The notes below the pieces were generated by a model, which made no database searches, was not told where the DNA came from, and worked only from the letters and a program-made list of their open reading frames with translations. From Cellvibrio sp. KY-YJ-3 (GTDB lineage: Bacteria > Pseudomonadota > Gammaproteobacteria > Pseudomonadales > Cellvibrionaceae), in contig NZ_CP031727.1 in NCBI RefSeq assembly GCF_008806955.1, positions 3,362,001-3,426,000 on the forward strand: a stretch of 64,000 bases of DNA, written 5' to 3'. The position numbers and the translations under genes were made by a program. Positions 37,201 through 47,186 of this stretch are shown here, in pieces. Numbering within the stretch: the stretch's first letter is position 1; each line of letters opens with the position of its first letter.

Positions 37201-38719
37201 AATTCTGTAACCACTCGTTCATTTTGCGCTGCCAGTTTGCGAAGCGTTGTTGCAATACAGGGTTTTGCTGTGGCGTAAATATATCCTCCTGCAAAGCAGG
37301 CTTCCAACTTTCTGGTAAACCGGCAGCCATGCAGGCGATACCTTGTACGGTTGCGTCAGCATTATCGCTGCGATGGACATCGGCTTGTGTGAGATCTGCA
37401 ATTTTTTGGCAGACGGTATCGGCTTTGCTGAAGCCGCCACTGATAATTATTTTTTGGGTAGCGCCTGACTGATTCATCAATTGCACGTTGATAACAATCT
37501 GAAAAATAACGGATTCGATCCACGCAAGAATTTTTTCTGCTGCGGATAAATTGTCGCTAAAGCGCGATTGCAAATCGGTTCGCCAATAAGGCGCACTTAG
37601 GCCACCGACGGCGTTAAGGAAATAACAATCACCGGCGGGATTTAATTCAAGTGCGCTGTCAATTTTTTGTGGGGTAATGGTTAACCCGGCGTGCTGCTGG
37701 ATAAAACTGATCGCCGCCGCTGCACCATTTACGGTTGCCTCCCAGGCGTAATATTTTTTTGCTGCCGAATTTTCTGGCAATTCATTTTCAGGCAACCCAT
37801 TTTTAGGCAACCATAGGGGACTGACTAATAACCCTTCTGGCGCATGCAAATTTTCACTCAGACGCTGGATAAATGCGCCGGTGCCGATATTGATGTAGCA
37901 GGCATCGGGCTCCGGCAAACCACGCGCAAACAATGACGCACCTTGATCGCGGGCGCTCGCGGTGAAGGGAATTGTGTAATCGCCCAATTGCAAATTTCCA
38001 AAGTGACTATTGTGGTGTTGGCAATGCGGTAAAACCGCGCGCGGGATTTTAAAAAGTTCCAACAGCGATTGATCCCATTCATTGCGCCGCAAATTCCATA
38101 ACAGTGTGCGCTGGGCGTGACCGGGATCGACAAGGGATTGTTTATGTATTGCTGAAGAGTTATCCAACAAATGCCAAAAAATATAACTGACGATGGGGCC
38201 AATGCTGAGGCAATTATCTTTTTGTGCTTGGGCAACTTTTTCATTGTGTTCCAAACACCAGCGCATTTTTGTTGCGCCGTAATGCGGCGATAAACGTAAC
38301 CCCGTCAGTTGTTGAGTTTGTTGGTGTGTCAGTGAAATATCGTTTAAGTAGGGTTCGCCGCGAATATCCTGCCAGCTCAACACCGGTGTTAAGGTTTCAC
38401 CGGTTTGATTATTCCAACATAAGAGCGATGAGCCCTGCCCCGCAAATCCGGCGCTGACAATATGCTGCACATCGGCACCGAGTTGTTGCTGGATTTTTTG
38501 CAAGCAGGTGCGAATACCCGCAAGAATCTCAGCGCCATCTTGTTCGATAAAGGGATAGACAGACTTTTCGGGTTGATATGTGCGTGTTGCACAGGGTGCG
38601 GAATAAATGCAGACCTGTTGGCCGCTGCTAGTATAAATGGCGACGCGTGTGCTTTGACCACCTTGATCGATGGCGAGGTGCAGGTTGTTGCTAAAAACGG
38701 GAGAGAAAACCGGGGGCAT
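37199..38719 (-). CDS. FGGY-family carbohydrate kinase
   Basis: 506 residues. The N-terminal phosphate-binding loop is AIDQGGQSTRVAIY, the central segment has SAGFAGQGSSLLCW and VLSWQD, and the second actin-like domain has NIGTGAFIQ and IISGGFSKAD. FGGY kinases phosphorylate sugars or glycerol; glycerol kinase is a possible reading because of DQGGQSTR, but the substrate cannot be fixed. An internal three-fold LP-(K/E)N-(G/E) repeat near residue 305 is an unusual insertion. The gene stands alone on this strand. Confidence 0.82.
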   Translation of the reverse strand: MPPVFSPVFSNNLHLAIDQGGQSTRVAIYTSSGQQVCIYSAPCATRTYQPEKSVYPFIEQDGAEILAGIRTCLQKIQQQLGADVQHIVSAGFAGQGSSLLCWNNQTGETLTPVLSWQDIRGEPYLNDISLTHQQTQQLTGLRLSPHYGATKMRWCLEHNEKVAQAQKDNCLSIGPIVSYIFWHLLDNSSAIHKQSLVDPGHAQRTLLWNLRRNEWDQSLLELFKIPRAVLPHCQHHNSHFGNLQLGDYTIPFTASARDQGASLFARGLPEPDACYINIGTGAFIQRLSENLHAPEGLLVSPLWLPKNGLPENELPENSAAKKYYAWEATVNGAAAAISFIQQHAGLTITPQKIDSALELNPAGDCYFLNAVGGLSAPYWRTDLQSRFSDNLSAAEKILAWIESVIFQIVINVQLMNQSGATQKIIISGGFSKADTVCQKIADLTQADVHRSDNADATVQGIACMAAGLPESWKPALQEDIFTPQQNPVLQQRFANWQRKMNEWLQN

Positions 38720-38774
38720 AATGCTTGCTCGATAATAGTGGTGTCATCGAGCAAGTGTAGCGAGGATTTAAAGT

Positions 38775-39116
38775 TTATTCGCCAGATTGGGGGCCGGGCA
38801 TAAAACCGCTGTAGGGGAACTGGGCGATCTTATCGCTGCCACCTTTGACTTCGGTGATTTTTGCAGGGCCTTCTTTTTCCACTTCATCGATACGCACGAT
38901 CGAATGCATGGGAATATAAGAGCGCTTGACGCCCGCAAATTCGGTTTTGAGCTTTTCTTCGGCCGGGTCAATTAACAGGCCGCTGCGTTCACCAAACACA
39001 AATTCTTCGATTTCGATAAAGCCGTACATTTCACTTTGGTAAATCGCCGAGCAAAACACCTCGTAGACCTGGGCCTGGTTGAGGAATATCACTTTATAAA
39101 CGGGTTTAACTGCCAT
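38775..39116 (-). CDS. DUF1820 family protein
   Basis: 113 residues from the ATG at 39116, preceded by AGAGAGAG. The open frame extends to 39242, but only from MAVKPVYKVIFLNQ onward does it match the DUF1820 pattern, with YEVFCSAIYQSEMYGFIEIEEFVFGE and KRSYIPMHSIVRIDEVEKEG. It is a conserved small cytosolic protein of unknown function in gammaproteobacteria. Confidence 0.85.
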   Translation of the reverse strand: MAVKPVYKVIFLNQAQVYEVFCSAIYQSEMYGFIEIEEFVFGERSGLLIDPAEEKLKTEFAGVKRSYIPMHSIVRIDEVEKEGPAKITEVKGGSDKIAQFPYSGFMPGPQSGE

Positions 39117-39333
39117 AACTCTCTCTGCTGCAATGCGCTCACTCAGAACGCGACCAAAACACACCATCGCGGTCGGCTTTACCCCATCGCGAGGGGCGCG
39201 AAGAATAACACACCTTCCTGGCGATTCACGCCCCAACTGCACAAAAAGTAGCCGATAACGGAGGGCAATCCACTAAAGCGCCCCATTAACCGGTATACTG
39301 CGCGCCATTTTTTCCCTTTTCAGTCGATTATTT

Positions 39334-40710
39334 ATGAATTTTGCCTCGCTCGGCCTTGCCCAAGAACTCCTGCACGCGATTAAAGTCATCGGGTTTAAAA
39401 CCCTTACCCCCATTCAGCAGGAGGCGATTCCCGCCGCCCGCCGCGGTATTGATTTACTCGCTACCGCACAAACCGGTACCGGTAAAACCGCCGCCTACAG
39501 CTTGCCCGTACTGCAGCAAATGCTGGAAAAACCCAAACATACCGAAGCCGGTTTTGTGCGCACACTGATTCTGGCACCCACCCGCGAGCTGGTGGAGCAG
39601 ATCGCCACCGCGATGCAACAATTTGCGCAGTTCACGCCCTATAAAATCGCCACCGTTTACGGCGGTGTAAAGCTCACCGGCCAAAGCACCAAACTGCGCG
39701 CGGGTGTGGATATTCTGGTCGCCACACCGGGCCGCCTGAAAGAACATGTGGAGCTGGGCAATATCAATTTGGCTAAAACCGAATTTGTGGTGCTGGACGA
39801 AGCTGACCGCATGATGGATATGGGTTTTGTGAACGATATGCACACGATTCTCACCAGCATTGTGCGCAAACATCAAACGATGTTTTTCTCCGCCACTAGC
39901 TCGCCCTTGGTAACTAACCTCGCCAAACAGGCAATGAATCGCCCTACTCTGATTTCCATTTCCAAGCGTAACTCGGTGGCAGAAACCGTCGATCACGTGC
40001 TGTATCCGGTGGATAGCGACCGCAAATACGAGCTGTTTATCCATTTGTTGCGCGAGCAAAACTGGCATCAGGTGATGGTATTCAGCAGCACCCGCGACGA
40101 GGCAGAGAACCTATACAAGGCATTAAAAGAAGACAAAGTAGACGCTGCGGTGATTCACAGCGAAAAAACCCAGGGCTCACGGCGCCGTGCCCTGCAGGAA
40201 TTTAAGGAAGATAAGCTGCAAGTATTAGTAGCCACCGAAGTCGCCGCGCGTGGGTTGGACATTCAAGGGCTGGACTTTGTAGTCAACCTCGATTTGCCCT
40301 TCTTCACCGAAGACTATGTGCACCGCGTAGGCCGCACCGGTCGCGCGGGTAAAAAAGGTGTGGCGATTTCGTTGGTCACACCGGCGGAAGAACACAAGAT
40401 TTCGCTGATCGAAGAAGTGATTGGTACCAAAATCAAACGCGAAAAAATCAAAGGTTTTGATGTAACCGAGCAAGTGGTTAAAACCGTCACCAAACCCAAA
40501 AGCGGATTGTTGAAACTGGCAACCAAGCCAAGCGGCCTTAAACTGGGAGCAAAATCGCGCGCGGGTGATCCTAAAAAATCGGCCTTTGCCAAACCGGGCA
40601 AATCCGGTGCCAGCGGCCATACGGCTGCCAAAAAACCGGTGCGCAAAGGCAGTAAAGATGCGCGCCCGGCGAGCAAGTTAGGCTCATCTACCCGCCCTAA
40701 AAAGAAGTAA
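39334..40710 (+). CDS. rhlE: DEAD-box RNA helicase, RhlE type
   Basis: 458 residues. Q motif GFKTLTPIQ, motif I AQTGTGKT, Ia PTRELV, II DEAD, III SAT, and VI HRVGRTGRAG are all present. The last ~90 residues are basic and Lys/Ala/Ser-rich without a fold, as in RhlE proteins. It remodels RNA in ribosome assembly or decay. It stands alone; a GTCATACC-type repeat and a terminator follow. Confidence 0.9.
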   Translation: MNFASLGLAQELLHAIKVIGFKTLTPIQQEAIPAARRGIDLLATAQTGTGKTAAYSLPVLQQMLEKPKHTEAGFVRTLILAPTRELVEQIATAMQQFAQFTPYKIATVYGGVKLTGQSTKLRAGVDILVATPGRLKEHVELGNINLAKTEFVVLDEADRMMDMGFVNDMHTILTSIVRKHQTMFFSATSSPLVTNLAKQAMNRPTLISISKRNSVAETVDHVLYPVDSDRKYELFIHLLREQNWHQVMVFSSTRDEAENLYKALKEDKVDAAVIHSEKTQGSRRRALQEFKEDKLQVLVATEVAARGLDIQGLDFVVNLDLPFFTEDYVHRVGRTGRAGKKGVAISLVTPAEEHKISLIEEVIGTKIKREKIKGFDVTEQVVKTVTKPKSGLLKLATKPSGLKLGAKSRAGDPKKSAFAKPGKSGASGHTAAKKPVRKGSKDARPASKLGSSTRPKKK

Positions 40711-40716
40711 CACAAA

Positions 40717-40742
40717 TGGATACCCGCGTTCGCGGGTATGAC
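40717..40742. repeat. Dispersed TGGATACC...GGTATGAC palindrome
   Basis: TGGATACCCGCG / CGCGGGTATGAC element, a common dispersed proteobacterial extragenic palindrome. It is the reverse-oriented relative of the copy at 61957-61982. It begins 7 bases past the helicase stop. Confidence 0.75.
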
Positions 40743-40776
40743 AAAAGGTGCAGTTGTTTAAAGCTGAGTCCAATAA

Positions 40777-40815
40777 AAAGCCGCCCTCGATCACTCGGGG
40801 GCGGCTTTTGTTTTT
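40777..40815 (+). terminator. Rho-independent terminator after rhlE
   Basis: AAAAGCCGCCC / GGGCGGCTTTT stem with a T-rich tail on both strands. It can also serve the convergent small gene ending at 40834. Confidence 0.85.
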
Positions 40816-40833
40816 CGGGCGATTAGTTGGGAA

Positions 40834-41160
40834 CTAGTCGTTCAAGTCTTCGTCGTCATCCAGCTCATCAAACTCATCACGCGCTTTGCGAATACCGTGA
40901 GCAGCAATAATCTCCACATAAAAACTATCGCCACCGGCGCTGGCAACTTCATCCATCTTTTTAGTGATTTCGCCTAACCGCACCACTTCTGCCTGCTCGG
41001 CAGTCACACCGAATTTGCAATCAAACGCCCAGAAATCCACACCCGCTGGCAGGGTTTTGCGGCGCTCACGTTTCACGTATTTGCGCACTTCGTGTTTGAT
41101 GGCCTCCAATAAACGATCGGGATGCTTGCCTTCGACCTGGAGTTTGAACGTCTTTTTCAT
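40834..41160 (-). CDS. Small conserved protein (DUF6172-like)
   Basis: 108 residues. MKKTFKLQVEGKHPDRLLEAIKHEVRKYVKRERR, then AGVDFWAFDCKFG and a very acidic C-terminus. It resembles what I recall as DUF6172, small proteins of gammaproteobacteria with no known function. Convergent with rhlE, sharing its terminator. The high Lys/Arg N-half and acidic tail fit a cytosolic nucleic-acid or protein binder, but this is a guess. Confidence 0.75.
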   Translation of the reverse strand: MKKTFKLQVEGKHPDRLLEAIKHEVRKYVKRERRKTLPAGVDFWAFDCKFGVTAEQAEVVRLGEITKKMDEVASAGGDSFYVEIIAAHGIRKARDEFDELDDDEDLND

Positions 41161-41370
41161 GGCTTACCTGTAGATAAAGAAGAGAATGTATATAAAGAAG
41201 AATGTGCGCGGCAGTAAAGTGGCGCGCATGGTAACACGGGCGCCATTGCCAAGGGGCATTTGTGTAGGCTTTAGCGCCCAAGATGGCTATAATGCGCGCC
41301 TCCTTTTTCTGCGTGTTTTTTAATCAACACTTTTGCGCCAACCATTCTTTTTTAACCAGGTAGTAGTTAG

Positions 41371-42744
41371 ATGTCGACCACCGAAATGCCGATCAAAAAG
41401 CTCTATATCAAAACCCATGGCTGCCAGATGAATGAGTATGATTCATCGCGCATGAAGGATTTGTTGGGTGAATCGCACAATATGGTACCGACCGAAGACC
41501 CGGAAGATGCCGACGTAATCCTGATTAATACCTGCTCAATCCGCGAAAAAGCCCAGGAACGCCTGTTCCACGAATTGGGCCGCTGGAAAAAACTGAAGAA
41601 GAAAAACCCCGATCTGGTGATTGGTGTGGGCGGCTGTGTGGCTAGCCAGGAAGGTGAAGCTATTGCCAAACGCGCGCCCTATGTGGACCTGATTTTTGGC
41701 CCGCAAACCCTGCATCGCCTGCCGGAAATGATGGAAACCAAACGCGAAAATGGCGTAGTGGTGGTGGATGTCAGCTTTCCGGAAATCGAAAAATTTGACC
41801 GCCTGCCCCAACCGGATGCCGATGGCGTGAGCGCGTTTGTATCGATTATGGAAGGCTGCTCCAAGTATTGTACTTTCTGCGTGGTGCCCTATACCCGTGG
41901 CGAAGAAGTGAGCCGCCCGGTGGCCGATGTGATGGCAGAGATTCTCCATTTGGCCAAACAAGGTGTGCGTGAAGTGAACCTGCTCGGCCAAAACGTGAAT
42001 GCTTATCGCGGCGCGACCGCCGATGGCACTTTTATCGATTTGGCGGAATTGATCACCTATGTAGCGGCGATTGATGGCATTGACCGCATTCGTTTCACTA
42101 CCTCGCACCCCGTTGAATTTACCGATGCGCTAATTGAAGTGTACAACCAGGTGCCCGAGCTGGTCAGCCATTTGCATTTGCCGGTGCAAAGCGGTTCAGA
42201 TCGTATTTTGATGGCGATGAAGCGCGGCCATACCGCACTGGAATACAAATCCAAATTGCGCCGCATTAAAAAGAATCGCCCAAACATTAGCTTCTCGTCC
42301 GATTTTATTATTGGTTTCCCCGGCGAAACCGATGCCGACTTTGAAGCGACCATGAAGCTGATCCACGATATGGATTTTGATACTTCCTACAGCTTCATCT
42401 ACAGCCCACGCCCCGGCACACCCGCGGCAGATTTGCCCGATGACACACCGGAAGAAGTGAAAAAACAACGTTTGGCAATTTTGCAGGATCGGTTGATTCA
42501 ACAAGCAATGGCAATCAGCCGTCGCATGGTGGGCAATACCGAGCGCATCTTAATTACCGGTTATTCACGCAAAGATCCAGGCCAATTGTGCGGCCGCACC
42601 GAGAACAACCGCGTGGTTAATTTCCGCAGCGACAATGCCGACTTGATTGGAAAATTTGCTGACATATTGATTGAAGAAGCACTGACCAACTCCCTGCGCG
42701 GCACCCTGCTCAGCTCGGAATTGGATGCAGACTGGGTCAAATAA
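41371..42744 (+). CDS. miaB: tRNA-2-methylthio-N6-dimethylallyladenosine synthase
   Basis: 457 residues. It adds the methylthio group at tRNA position 37. The N-terminal UPF0004 domain has its three cluster cysteines in [20 protein letters not shown] and GGCVAS. The radical-SAM motif is CSKYCTFC, and a TRAM domain ends the protein. In E. coli and Pseudomonas the next genes are ybeZ, ybeY, ybeX and lnt; here they start 10 kb further on, after a strong terminator and a block of signalling genes. Confidence 0.96.
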   Translation: MSTTEMPIKKLYIKTHGCQMNEYDSSRMKDLLGESHNMVPTEDPEDADVILINTCSIREKAQERLFHELGRWKKLKKKNPDLVIGVGGCVASQEGEAIAKRAPYVDLIFGPQTLHRLPEMMETKRENGVVVVDVSFPEIEKFDRLPQPDADGVSAFVSIMEGCSKYCTFCVVPYTRGEEVSRPVADVMAEILHLAKQGVREVNLLGQNVNAYRGATADGTFIDLAELITYVAAIDGIDRIRFTTSHPVEFTDALIEVYNQVPELVSHLHLPVQSGSDRILMAMKRGHTALEYKSKLRRIKKNRPNISFSSDFIIGFPGETDADFEATMKLIHDMDFDTSYSFIYSPRPGTPAADLPDDTPEEVKKQRLAILQDRLIQQAMAISRRMVGNTERILITGYSRKDPGQLCGRTENNRVVNFRSDNADLIGKFADILIEEALTNSLRGTLLSSELDADWVK

Positions 42745-42770
42745 TTACTATTGTTTTAAACCCATCAAGA

Positions 42771-42808
42771 AAAACCCCGTGCTGGCAGTGCCAGCACGGG
42801 GTTTTGTT
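42771..42808. terminator. Strong bidirectional terminator after miaB
   Basis: AAAACCCCGTGCTGGCA / TGCCAGCACGGGGTTTT, 17 matching bases each side of a one-base centre, with T-rich flanks. It separates miaB from the convergent lipoprotein gene. Confidence 0.92.
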
Positions 42809-42829
42809 TGCCAAGACTGCCTGTTTGCA

Positions 42830-43036
42830 CTAGCAGTTCTTGTCGGATGCCTCTTCACAAGCATCCTCAACACCATCCTTGATTTCATCTGCCGCGTCAT
42901 CCAATTTATCGCGGGTTTCATCAAGCGCTTTATCAACATCCTCACCCAATTTTTCTGCAGGGCCATCGCTGGAATCACAGGCCGCCAAGGGCAAAGCTAA
43001 TAAAGCGATGATAAATACACGTTGAAGTAAATTCAT
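42830..43036 (-). CDS. Small acidic lipoprotein
   Basis: 68 residues. Signal peptide with lipobox LAAC (C20). The mature 49 residues are highly acidic and predicted helical with Asp/Glu/Lys alternation and a C-terminal cysteine pair (CEEASDKNC). It resembles small stress-induced lipoproteins but I cannot name a family. A candidate sigma-54 element lies 41 bases upstream. It is the left-most gene of the block that separates miaB from ybeZ. Confidence 0.8.
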   Translation of the reverse strand: MNLLQRVFIIALLALPLAACDSSDGPAEKLGEDVDKALDETRDKLDDAADEIKDGVEDACEEASDKNC

Positions 43037-43076
43037 AAAAACTCCCTATACGTTGTTTTAATGACATGAAATTCTT

Positions 43077-43093
43077 TGCGTATTGCGTGCCAA
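43077..43093 (-). promoter_or_regulatory. Candidate sigma-54 (-24/-12) promoter
   Basis: Minus strand TTGGCACGCAATACGCA: the -24 half TTGGCACG is a perfect match to the sigma-54 consensus and GC sits ten bases after GG, as required. 11 of 13 informative positions match the consensus YTGGCACGNNNNTTGCW. Predicted transcript start is about 30 bases before the lipoprotein ATG. Confidence 0.6.
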
Positions 43094-43223
43094 CTTCCCC
43101 AAACCCGCTATAGACGGGAGTTTCAAGCAAATAAAAGAACAAGATAGTTAATAATGCAGATTATTTTTTGCAATTTTTACAACAAGTAAGCGATGAGTAC
43201 AAAAATAGGGATGCAAAAAGGAT

Positions 43224-45152
43224 TCAATCCAAGATTGCTTCAAGTTGTGCGAGCGATACGGGTTTTAATAAGCTTGCAGCAATGCCTGCATCTGCCGCAC
43301 GCCGCGGATCTACTGTCTCACCACTAGCAACTATGAGGCGCACCTCTGGGTTGCGCTCGCGGATTTTCGCTGCGCATAAATAGCCACTCATATCCGGTAA
43401 ATTCAAATCGATTAGTACAGTATGCAGCGTGTGTTTATCCAATTCTTCCAATGCGGCGGCGGCGCATTGCGCGCAAAATACCTGCCAGCCTAACAAAGTC
43501 AACAGGCCGGTCATCGCCGCCAAAGTATCTGCATCATCTTCCACGACTAAAATAGATTTAGCAGGAAATGAGGTGGTTAATGCCGAAGTAGAAGGGGTTA
43601 AAAATCTTGCCAAACAATTATAAAGCCGGGCCTGATCAAGCGGCTTACCCAGATAAGCGGTAAACCCCGACTCAAAACAATGATCCATATCGCCTTTCAT
43701 GTGCGCGGCAGTCAAAGCAACCAGTGGCAGAGTGAATCCTTCACTGCGCAATTGCTGCGCAGCTTGATGACCATCCATAACGGGCATATGAATATCCATC
43801 AATACCAAATCAAAATGTTTACCCAATAATTTATCAGCGTTGATAATGCGCACGGCGTTGGCACCATCAGTGGCATAAACAACTTCTGCACCGGTTAACT
43901 GTACAAAGTGGCCGATTAACGTGCGAATATCGCGCAGGTCATCAGCAACCAAAACCCGTCCGGTAAAACGGGGAATTTCCACATTGTGTTCCGTTGCCGC
44001 TGCAATGTTTAACGATAAAATGGCAGTTTCCGTGCAGTCGGATTCGTCTATAGCGAGGGTAAAACTAAACTCGCTGCCCTCTCCCACCACACTGCTTACC
44101 TGAATATTTCCGCCCAGTCGCTCAACTAATTGCTTGCTGATAGTGAGCCCTAAACCTGTGCCCGCTCGCGGATGTACCTGCGCATTTTTGGATTGCACAA
44201 AAGGCTCAAAGATTACCTTGAGAGTTTCTTCGCAAATGCCGATACCGGAATCTTTCACAGAAAAACGGATTTTGTCTTTCCGGGTTTGATCAACCCAATC
44301 GATAGTGAGCACCACCTCGCCTTGATGCGTAAATTTTATGGCATTCCCCATCAGGTTTAATAAAATCTGTCGCAAGCGCATAGGGTCGGTATTAATGGTA
44401 AGCGGCAATGGTTGCGGAGCTTCTATGCGCAGCTGCAAATTTTTATCGGCGGCGGCTCCCTGCATTAAAAAATAAATATCAGTCAAAAAAGCCGCGAACG
44501 AAACCGGCTGCTTTTCCAATTCCAATTTTCCCGCTTCAATTTTGGAGAGATCCAGAATATCGTTGAGTAAGCCGAGCAAATGTTTGCCATTGCGATGCAC
44601 AATGCGTAAATGCCCTGCATTCTCGGAATCAGTCGTTTTATTGAGCAGCAGCTCGGTAAAACCTAAAATAGCCGATAAAGGGGTGCGCAACTCATGACTA
44701 AGGTGCGCAAGGAATTCACTTTTGGAGCGATTTTCTGATTCCGCTTTCAAGCGTTCTACTCGCTCGCGCTCCACATCCCGTCGTGCCAGCGCATAGCGAA
44801 TGGCGCGCGCAAGCTGCTCTGCACTGAGCGTGGATTTCACTAAATAATCCACCGCACCAGCTTGCAAAGCTTGCCGATCCACTTCAACTTGATGCATACC
44901 CGTCAAAAGAATAACCGGGCCGGAAAAACCAACTTCATGCGCAAACTTTAATAACTCGATGCCATCGCGTGCGCCGAGTTTATAATCCATCAAACACAAA
45001 TCGTGTTTGTCTTCCTGCAGCAATCGCTGCCCCATCTCATAAGTTGGAGCCCAATCCAATATGCAGCTTTGGCTAATATCGGTTAATAAATCTTTGACGA
45101 GAATAAAATCATCTTCGTCATCGTCAATAATTAATAACCTTATATTCTGCAT
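43224..45152 (-). CDS. REC-HisKA-HATPase-REC-REC hybrid kinase
   Basis: 642 residues, soluble. An N-terminal receiver with D56 in CLMDYKLG, HisKA with H153 in LSHELRTPLS, HATPase_c with GTGLGLTIS, then two C-terminal receivers (LVADD...LMDIHMPVMDG and LVVEDD...LIDLNLPDMSG). Three receivers in one chain suggest it integrates several phosphoryl inputs. It is the last gene of the five-gene signalling operon, 22 bases after the small receiver. No sensor domain is present, so its input must be another protein, most likely the upstream receiver or kinase. Confidence 0.9.
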   Translation of the reverse strand: MQNIRLLIIDDDEDDFILVKDLLTDISQSCILDWAPTYEMGQRLLQEDKHDLCLMDYKLGARDGIELLKFAHEVGFSGPVILLTGMHQVEVDRQALQAGAVDYLVKSTLSAEQLARAIRYALARRDVERERVERLKAESENRSKSEFLAHLSHELRTPLSAILGFTELLLNKTTDSENAGHLRIVHRNGKHLLGLLNDILDLSKIEAGKLELEKQPVSFAAFLTDIYFLMQGAAADKNLQLRIEAPQPLPLTINTDPMRLRQILLNLMGNAIKFTHQGEVVLTIDWVDQTRKDKIRFSVKDSGIGICEETLKVIFEPFVQSKNAQVHPRAGTGLGLTISKQLVERLGGNIQVSSVVGEGSEFSFTLAIDESDCTETAILSLNIAAATEHNVEIPRFTGRVLVADDLRDIRTLIGHFVQLTGAEVVYATDGANAVRIINADKLLGKHFDLVLMDIHMPVMDGHQAAQQLRSEGFTLPLVALTAAHMKGDMDHCFESGFTAYLGKPLDQARLYNCLARFLTPSTSALTTSFPAKSILVVEDDADTLAAMTGLLTLLGWQVFCAQCAAAALEELDKHTLHTVLIDLNLPDMSGYLCAAKIRERNPEVRLIVASGETVDPRRAADAGIAASLLKPVSLAQLEAILD

Positions 45153-45174
45153 CCCATCCTCACTGCTTCGCCAA

Positions 45175-45624
45175 TCATGGCAACTCTACAAATTCAACCC
45201 AATATTTTCCCAAAGTGCGCATCAGATCTACCAAAGCATCAAATGTTACTGGCTTGGTGATATAAGAGGCAGCGCCCAGGTCATATCCCTTCACCATATC
45301 TTCCTCTGCTTTGGATGTTGTTAAAATAACAACAGGAATACGGCGCAAACGAGGATCGGCTTTAATGTGTGCGAGTGCTTCACGCCCGTCCATTTTGGGC
45401 ATATTTAAATCCAGAAGAATCAACCCGGGCATGGGGTAAGCCTGACGATCGGAAAACTCACCATCACCGCGCAGATAACGTAAAAGCTGCACACCATCCT
45501 CAACAAAATACAATTCATTGAGCACGCGGCTTTCGTGCATAGCTTCTTGCGCCAATAAACGATCATCAGCATCGTCATCGGCCATTAAAATAATTAATGT
45601 TTTTTTGGGAATACTCATAGTCAT
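45175..45624 (-). CDS. Single-domain response regulator (Rcp1-like)
   Basis: 149 residues, one receiver with acidic DDDADD pocket near 16-21, D72 in ILLDLNMPKMDG, and K in ASYITKPV. No output domain. It sits between the CHASE3 kinase (32 bases upstream) and the hybrid kinase (22 bases downstream), the same kinase-plus-small-receiver layout as at 8.7-10.6 kb. A second ATG two codons later is also possible. Confidence 0.9.
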   Translation of the reverse strand: MTMSIPKKTLIILMADDDADDRLLAQEAMHESRVLNELYFVEDGVQLLRYLRGDGEFSDRQAYPMPGLILLDLNMPKMDGREALAHIKADPRLRRIPVVILTTSKAEEDMVKGYDLGAASYITKPVTFDALVDLMRTLGKYWVEFVELP

Positions 45625-45656
45625 ATCCTTAATCGCAGGAATAGCATAACGTGTTG

Positions 45657-47186
45657 CTATGAAGCATCAGCGAGCAAATCCCTCAAGGGTTCTATAGATG
45701 TTTGAGTCATAGGCAATAACAGTGTAAACACCGCACCTTCACCGGGTTCACTTTGTGCGGTAATAGTGCCACCATGACGTTCAATAATTTTTCGGCACAA
45801 TGCCAAACCGATACCAGTACCAGAATATTCCTCGCGTCCATGCAGACGCTGAAACAAACTAAACACTCGCTCGGCATACTGCGCCTCAAAGCCGATACCC
45901 TGATCAGCAAAACGTAAACAGCACCAGGTTCGATTGTCACCCTCCAACGGCGATACAAGATTAGTTTCACTGGTTACCGTTACTATAGGGCGATGACCCG
46001 GCGCATGAAATTTCAAACTATTGCCGAGCAAATTCATAAACACCTGTGCCATCTGGGAACCGTCTGCATCAATGGTCGGCAATGGATCTATATGAATCTG
46101 AGCACCACTGTCCTCAATTGCATAATCCAGGTCATCCATCACACTGTGCATAACGGTATTTAAATCCACTGCAACAAATGGCCGCTGTTTAGTGGTTACC
46201 CGGGAGAAGCTAAGCAAATCATCAATTAACGCCGACATACGCCCGGAAGCCGCTTGCATACGCAGTACGTAATCCGAACCCGTCTCACCTAACTCGGCAG
46301 AAAACTTTTGCTGCAAACGGTCACCAAAGGCGCGAATTTTTCGCAATGGCTCTTGCAAATCATGTGATGCAACAAACGCAAATTCTTCCAGCTCACGATT
46401 GCTACGCTGCAACTCTTCAGAATATTGCAATAGAGCCTGGGTGCGCACACCAACCTTTTCCTCCAACTCGGCATTGGCTGCCGCGAGCGCAGAATTCAGC
46501 TCAGCCACATAAGTCGCATTGCGATACCAGAAATAAAAAACACCTAGCGACAAAAGCAAACCAATTGCATTGGCAAGTAATAACGCCATGATAATAAACT
46601 GACGATTTTCAGCGGCAAGTGCTTTATTTTTTTCCAACACCAAACGCTCTTCACTTTCCATTTCTATTAACAGCTGGGAAATAGCACGCATAAGCTCAAT
46701 CCCTTCATCTGTTTTTACTTGTCGTATTGCGGCGCGAATTTCCTCGCGATTGGTCAAGGTAACAATACGGTGCATATCATCAATTTTATGCCGAACATAA
46801 TAACGCAGGGATTCAAAGCGTTTTTTCTGCATTGGTAATTGCGCGGTTGAAGCACCGAGCTGATCGAGTAAATCATCCACCACCGCCAACGTTTGGCGGT
46901 AAGGGTGCAAGTATTCAGGGTCTTCCGTAAGCAGATACCCTCTCTGACTGGATTCAGCCGCCATGAGTTCGCGATTTAAATCCTTGATGAGATTAATCGT
47001 CTGCAAGGTGTTATTAATGCCAATATTGTTTTGCGTAATGACATCGATGGAACGGTAAGCAAGAACGGCACTGACCGTAAAAAAAGTAATGGCCGCAGCA
47101 AGCGCCATTACCCAAACCGAGCTGGGGAGTTTGTTGATAACAAATTGATTAAATGATCGGCCATCCACAAGTGGGCTCTCGCTCAT
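45657..47186 (-). CDS. CHASE3 sensor histidine kinase
   Basis: 509 residues. Transmembrane helices at about 24-45 and 197-221 enclose a ~150-residue CHASE3-type helical periplasmic sensor with RELMAAESSQRGYLLT near 72. A coiled coil follows, then HisKA with H275 in FVASHDLQEPLRKI and HATPase_c with DQGIGFE and GTGIGLALC. It begins inside the stop of the 76-residue HisKA-only gene (ATGA overlap), so the two are translationally coupled. Ligand unknown; CHASE3 domains often sense envelope or osmotic conditions. Confidence 0.92.
   Translation of the reverse strand: MSESPLVDGRSFNQFVINKLPSSVWVMALAAAITFFTVSAVLAYRSIDVITQNNIGINNTLQTINLIKDLNRELMAAESSQRGYLLTEDPEYLHPYRQTLAVVDDLLDQLGASTAQLPMQKKRFESLRYYVRHKIDDMHRIVTLTNREEIRAAIRQVKTDEGIELMRAISQLLIEMESEERLVLEKNKALAAENRQFIIMALLLANAIGLLLSLGVFYFWYRNATYVAELNSALAAANAELEEKVGVRTQALLQYSEELQRSNRELEEFAFVASHDLQEPLRKIRAFGDRLQQKFSAELGETGSDYVLRMQAASGRMSALIDDLLSFSRVTTKQRPFVAVDLNTVMHSVMDDLDYAIEDSGAQIHIDPLPTIDADGSQMAQVFMNLLGNSLKFHAPGHRPIVTVTSETNLVSPLEGDNRTWCCLRFADQGIGFEAQYAERVFSLFQRLHGREEYSGTGIGLALCRKIIERHGGTITAQSEPGEGAVFTLLLPMTQTSIEPLRDLLADAS

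Noticed and set aside
39454-40068. 204-codon open frame opposite the RhlE helicase gene
   Set aside because: Antisense shadow inside a gene with all DEAD-box motifs.
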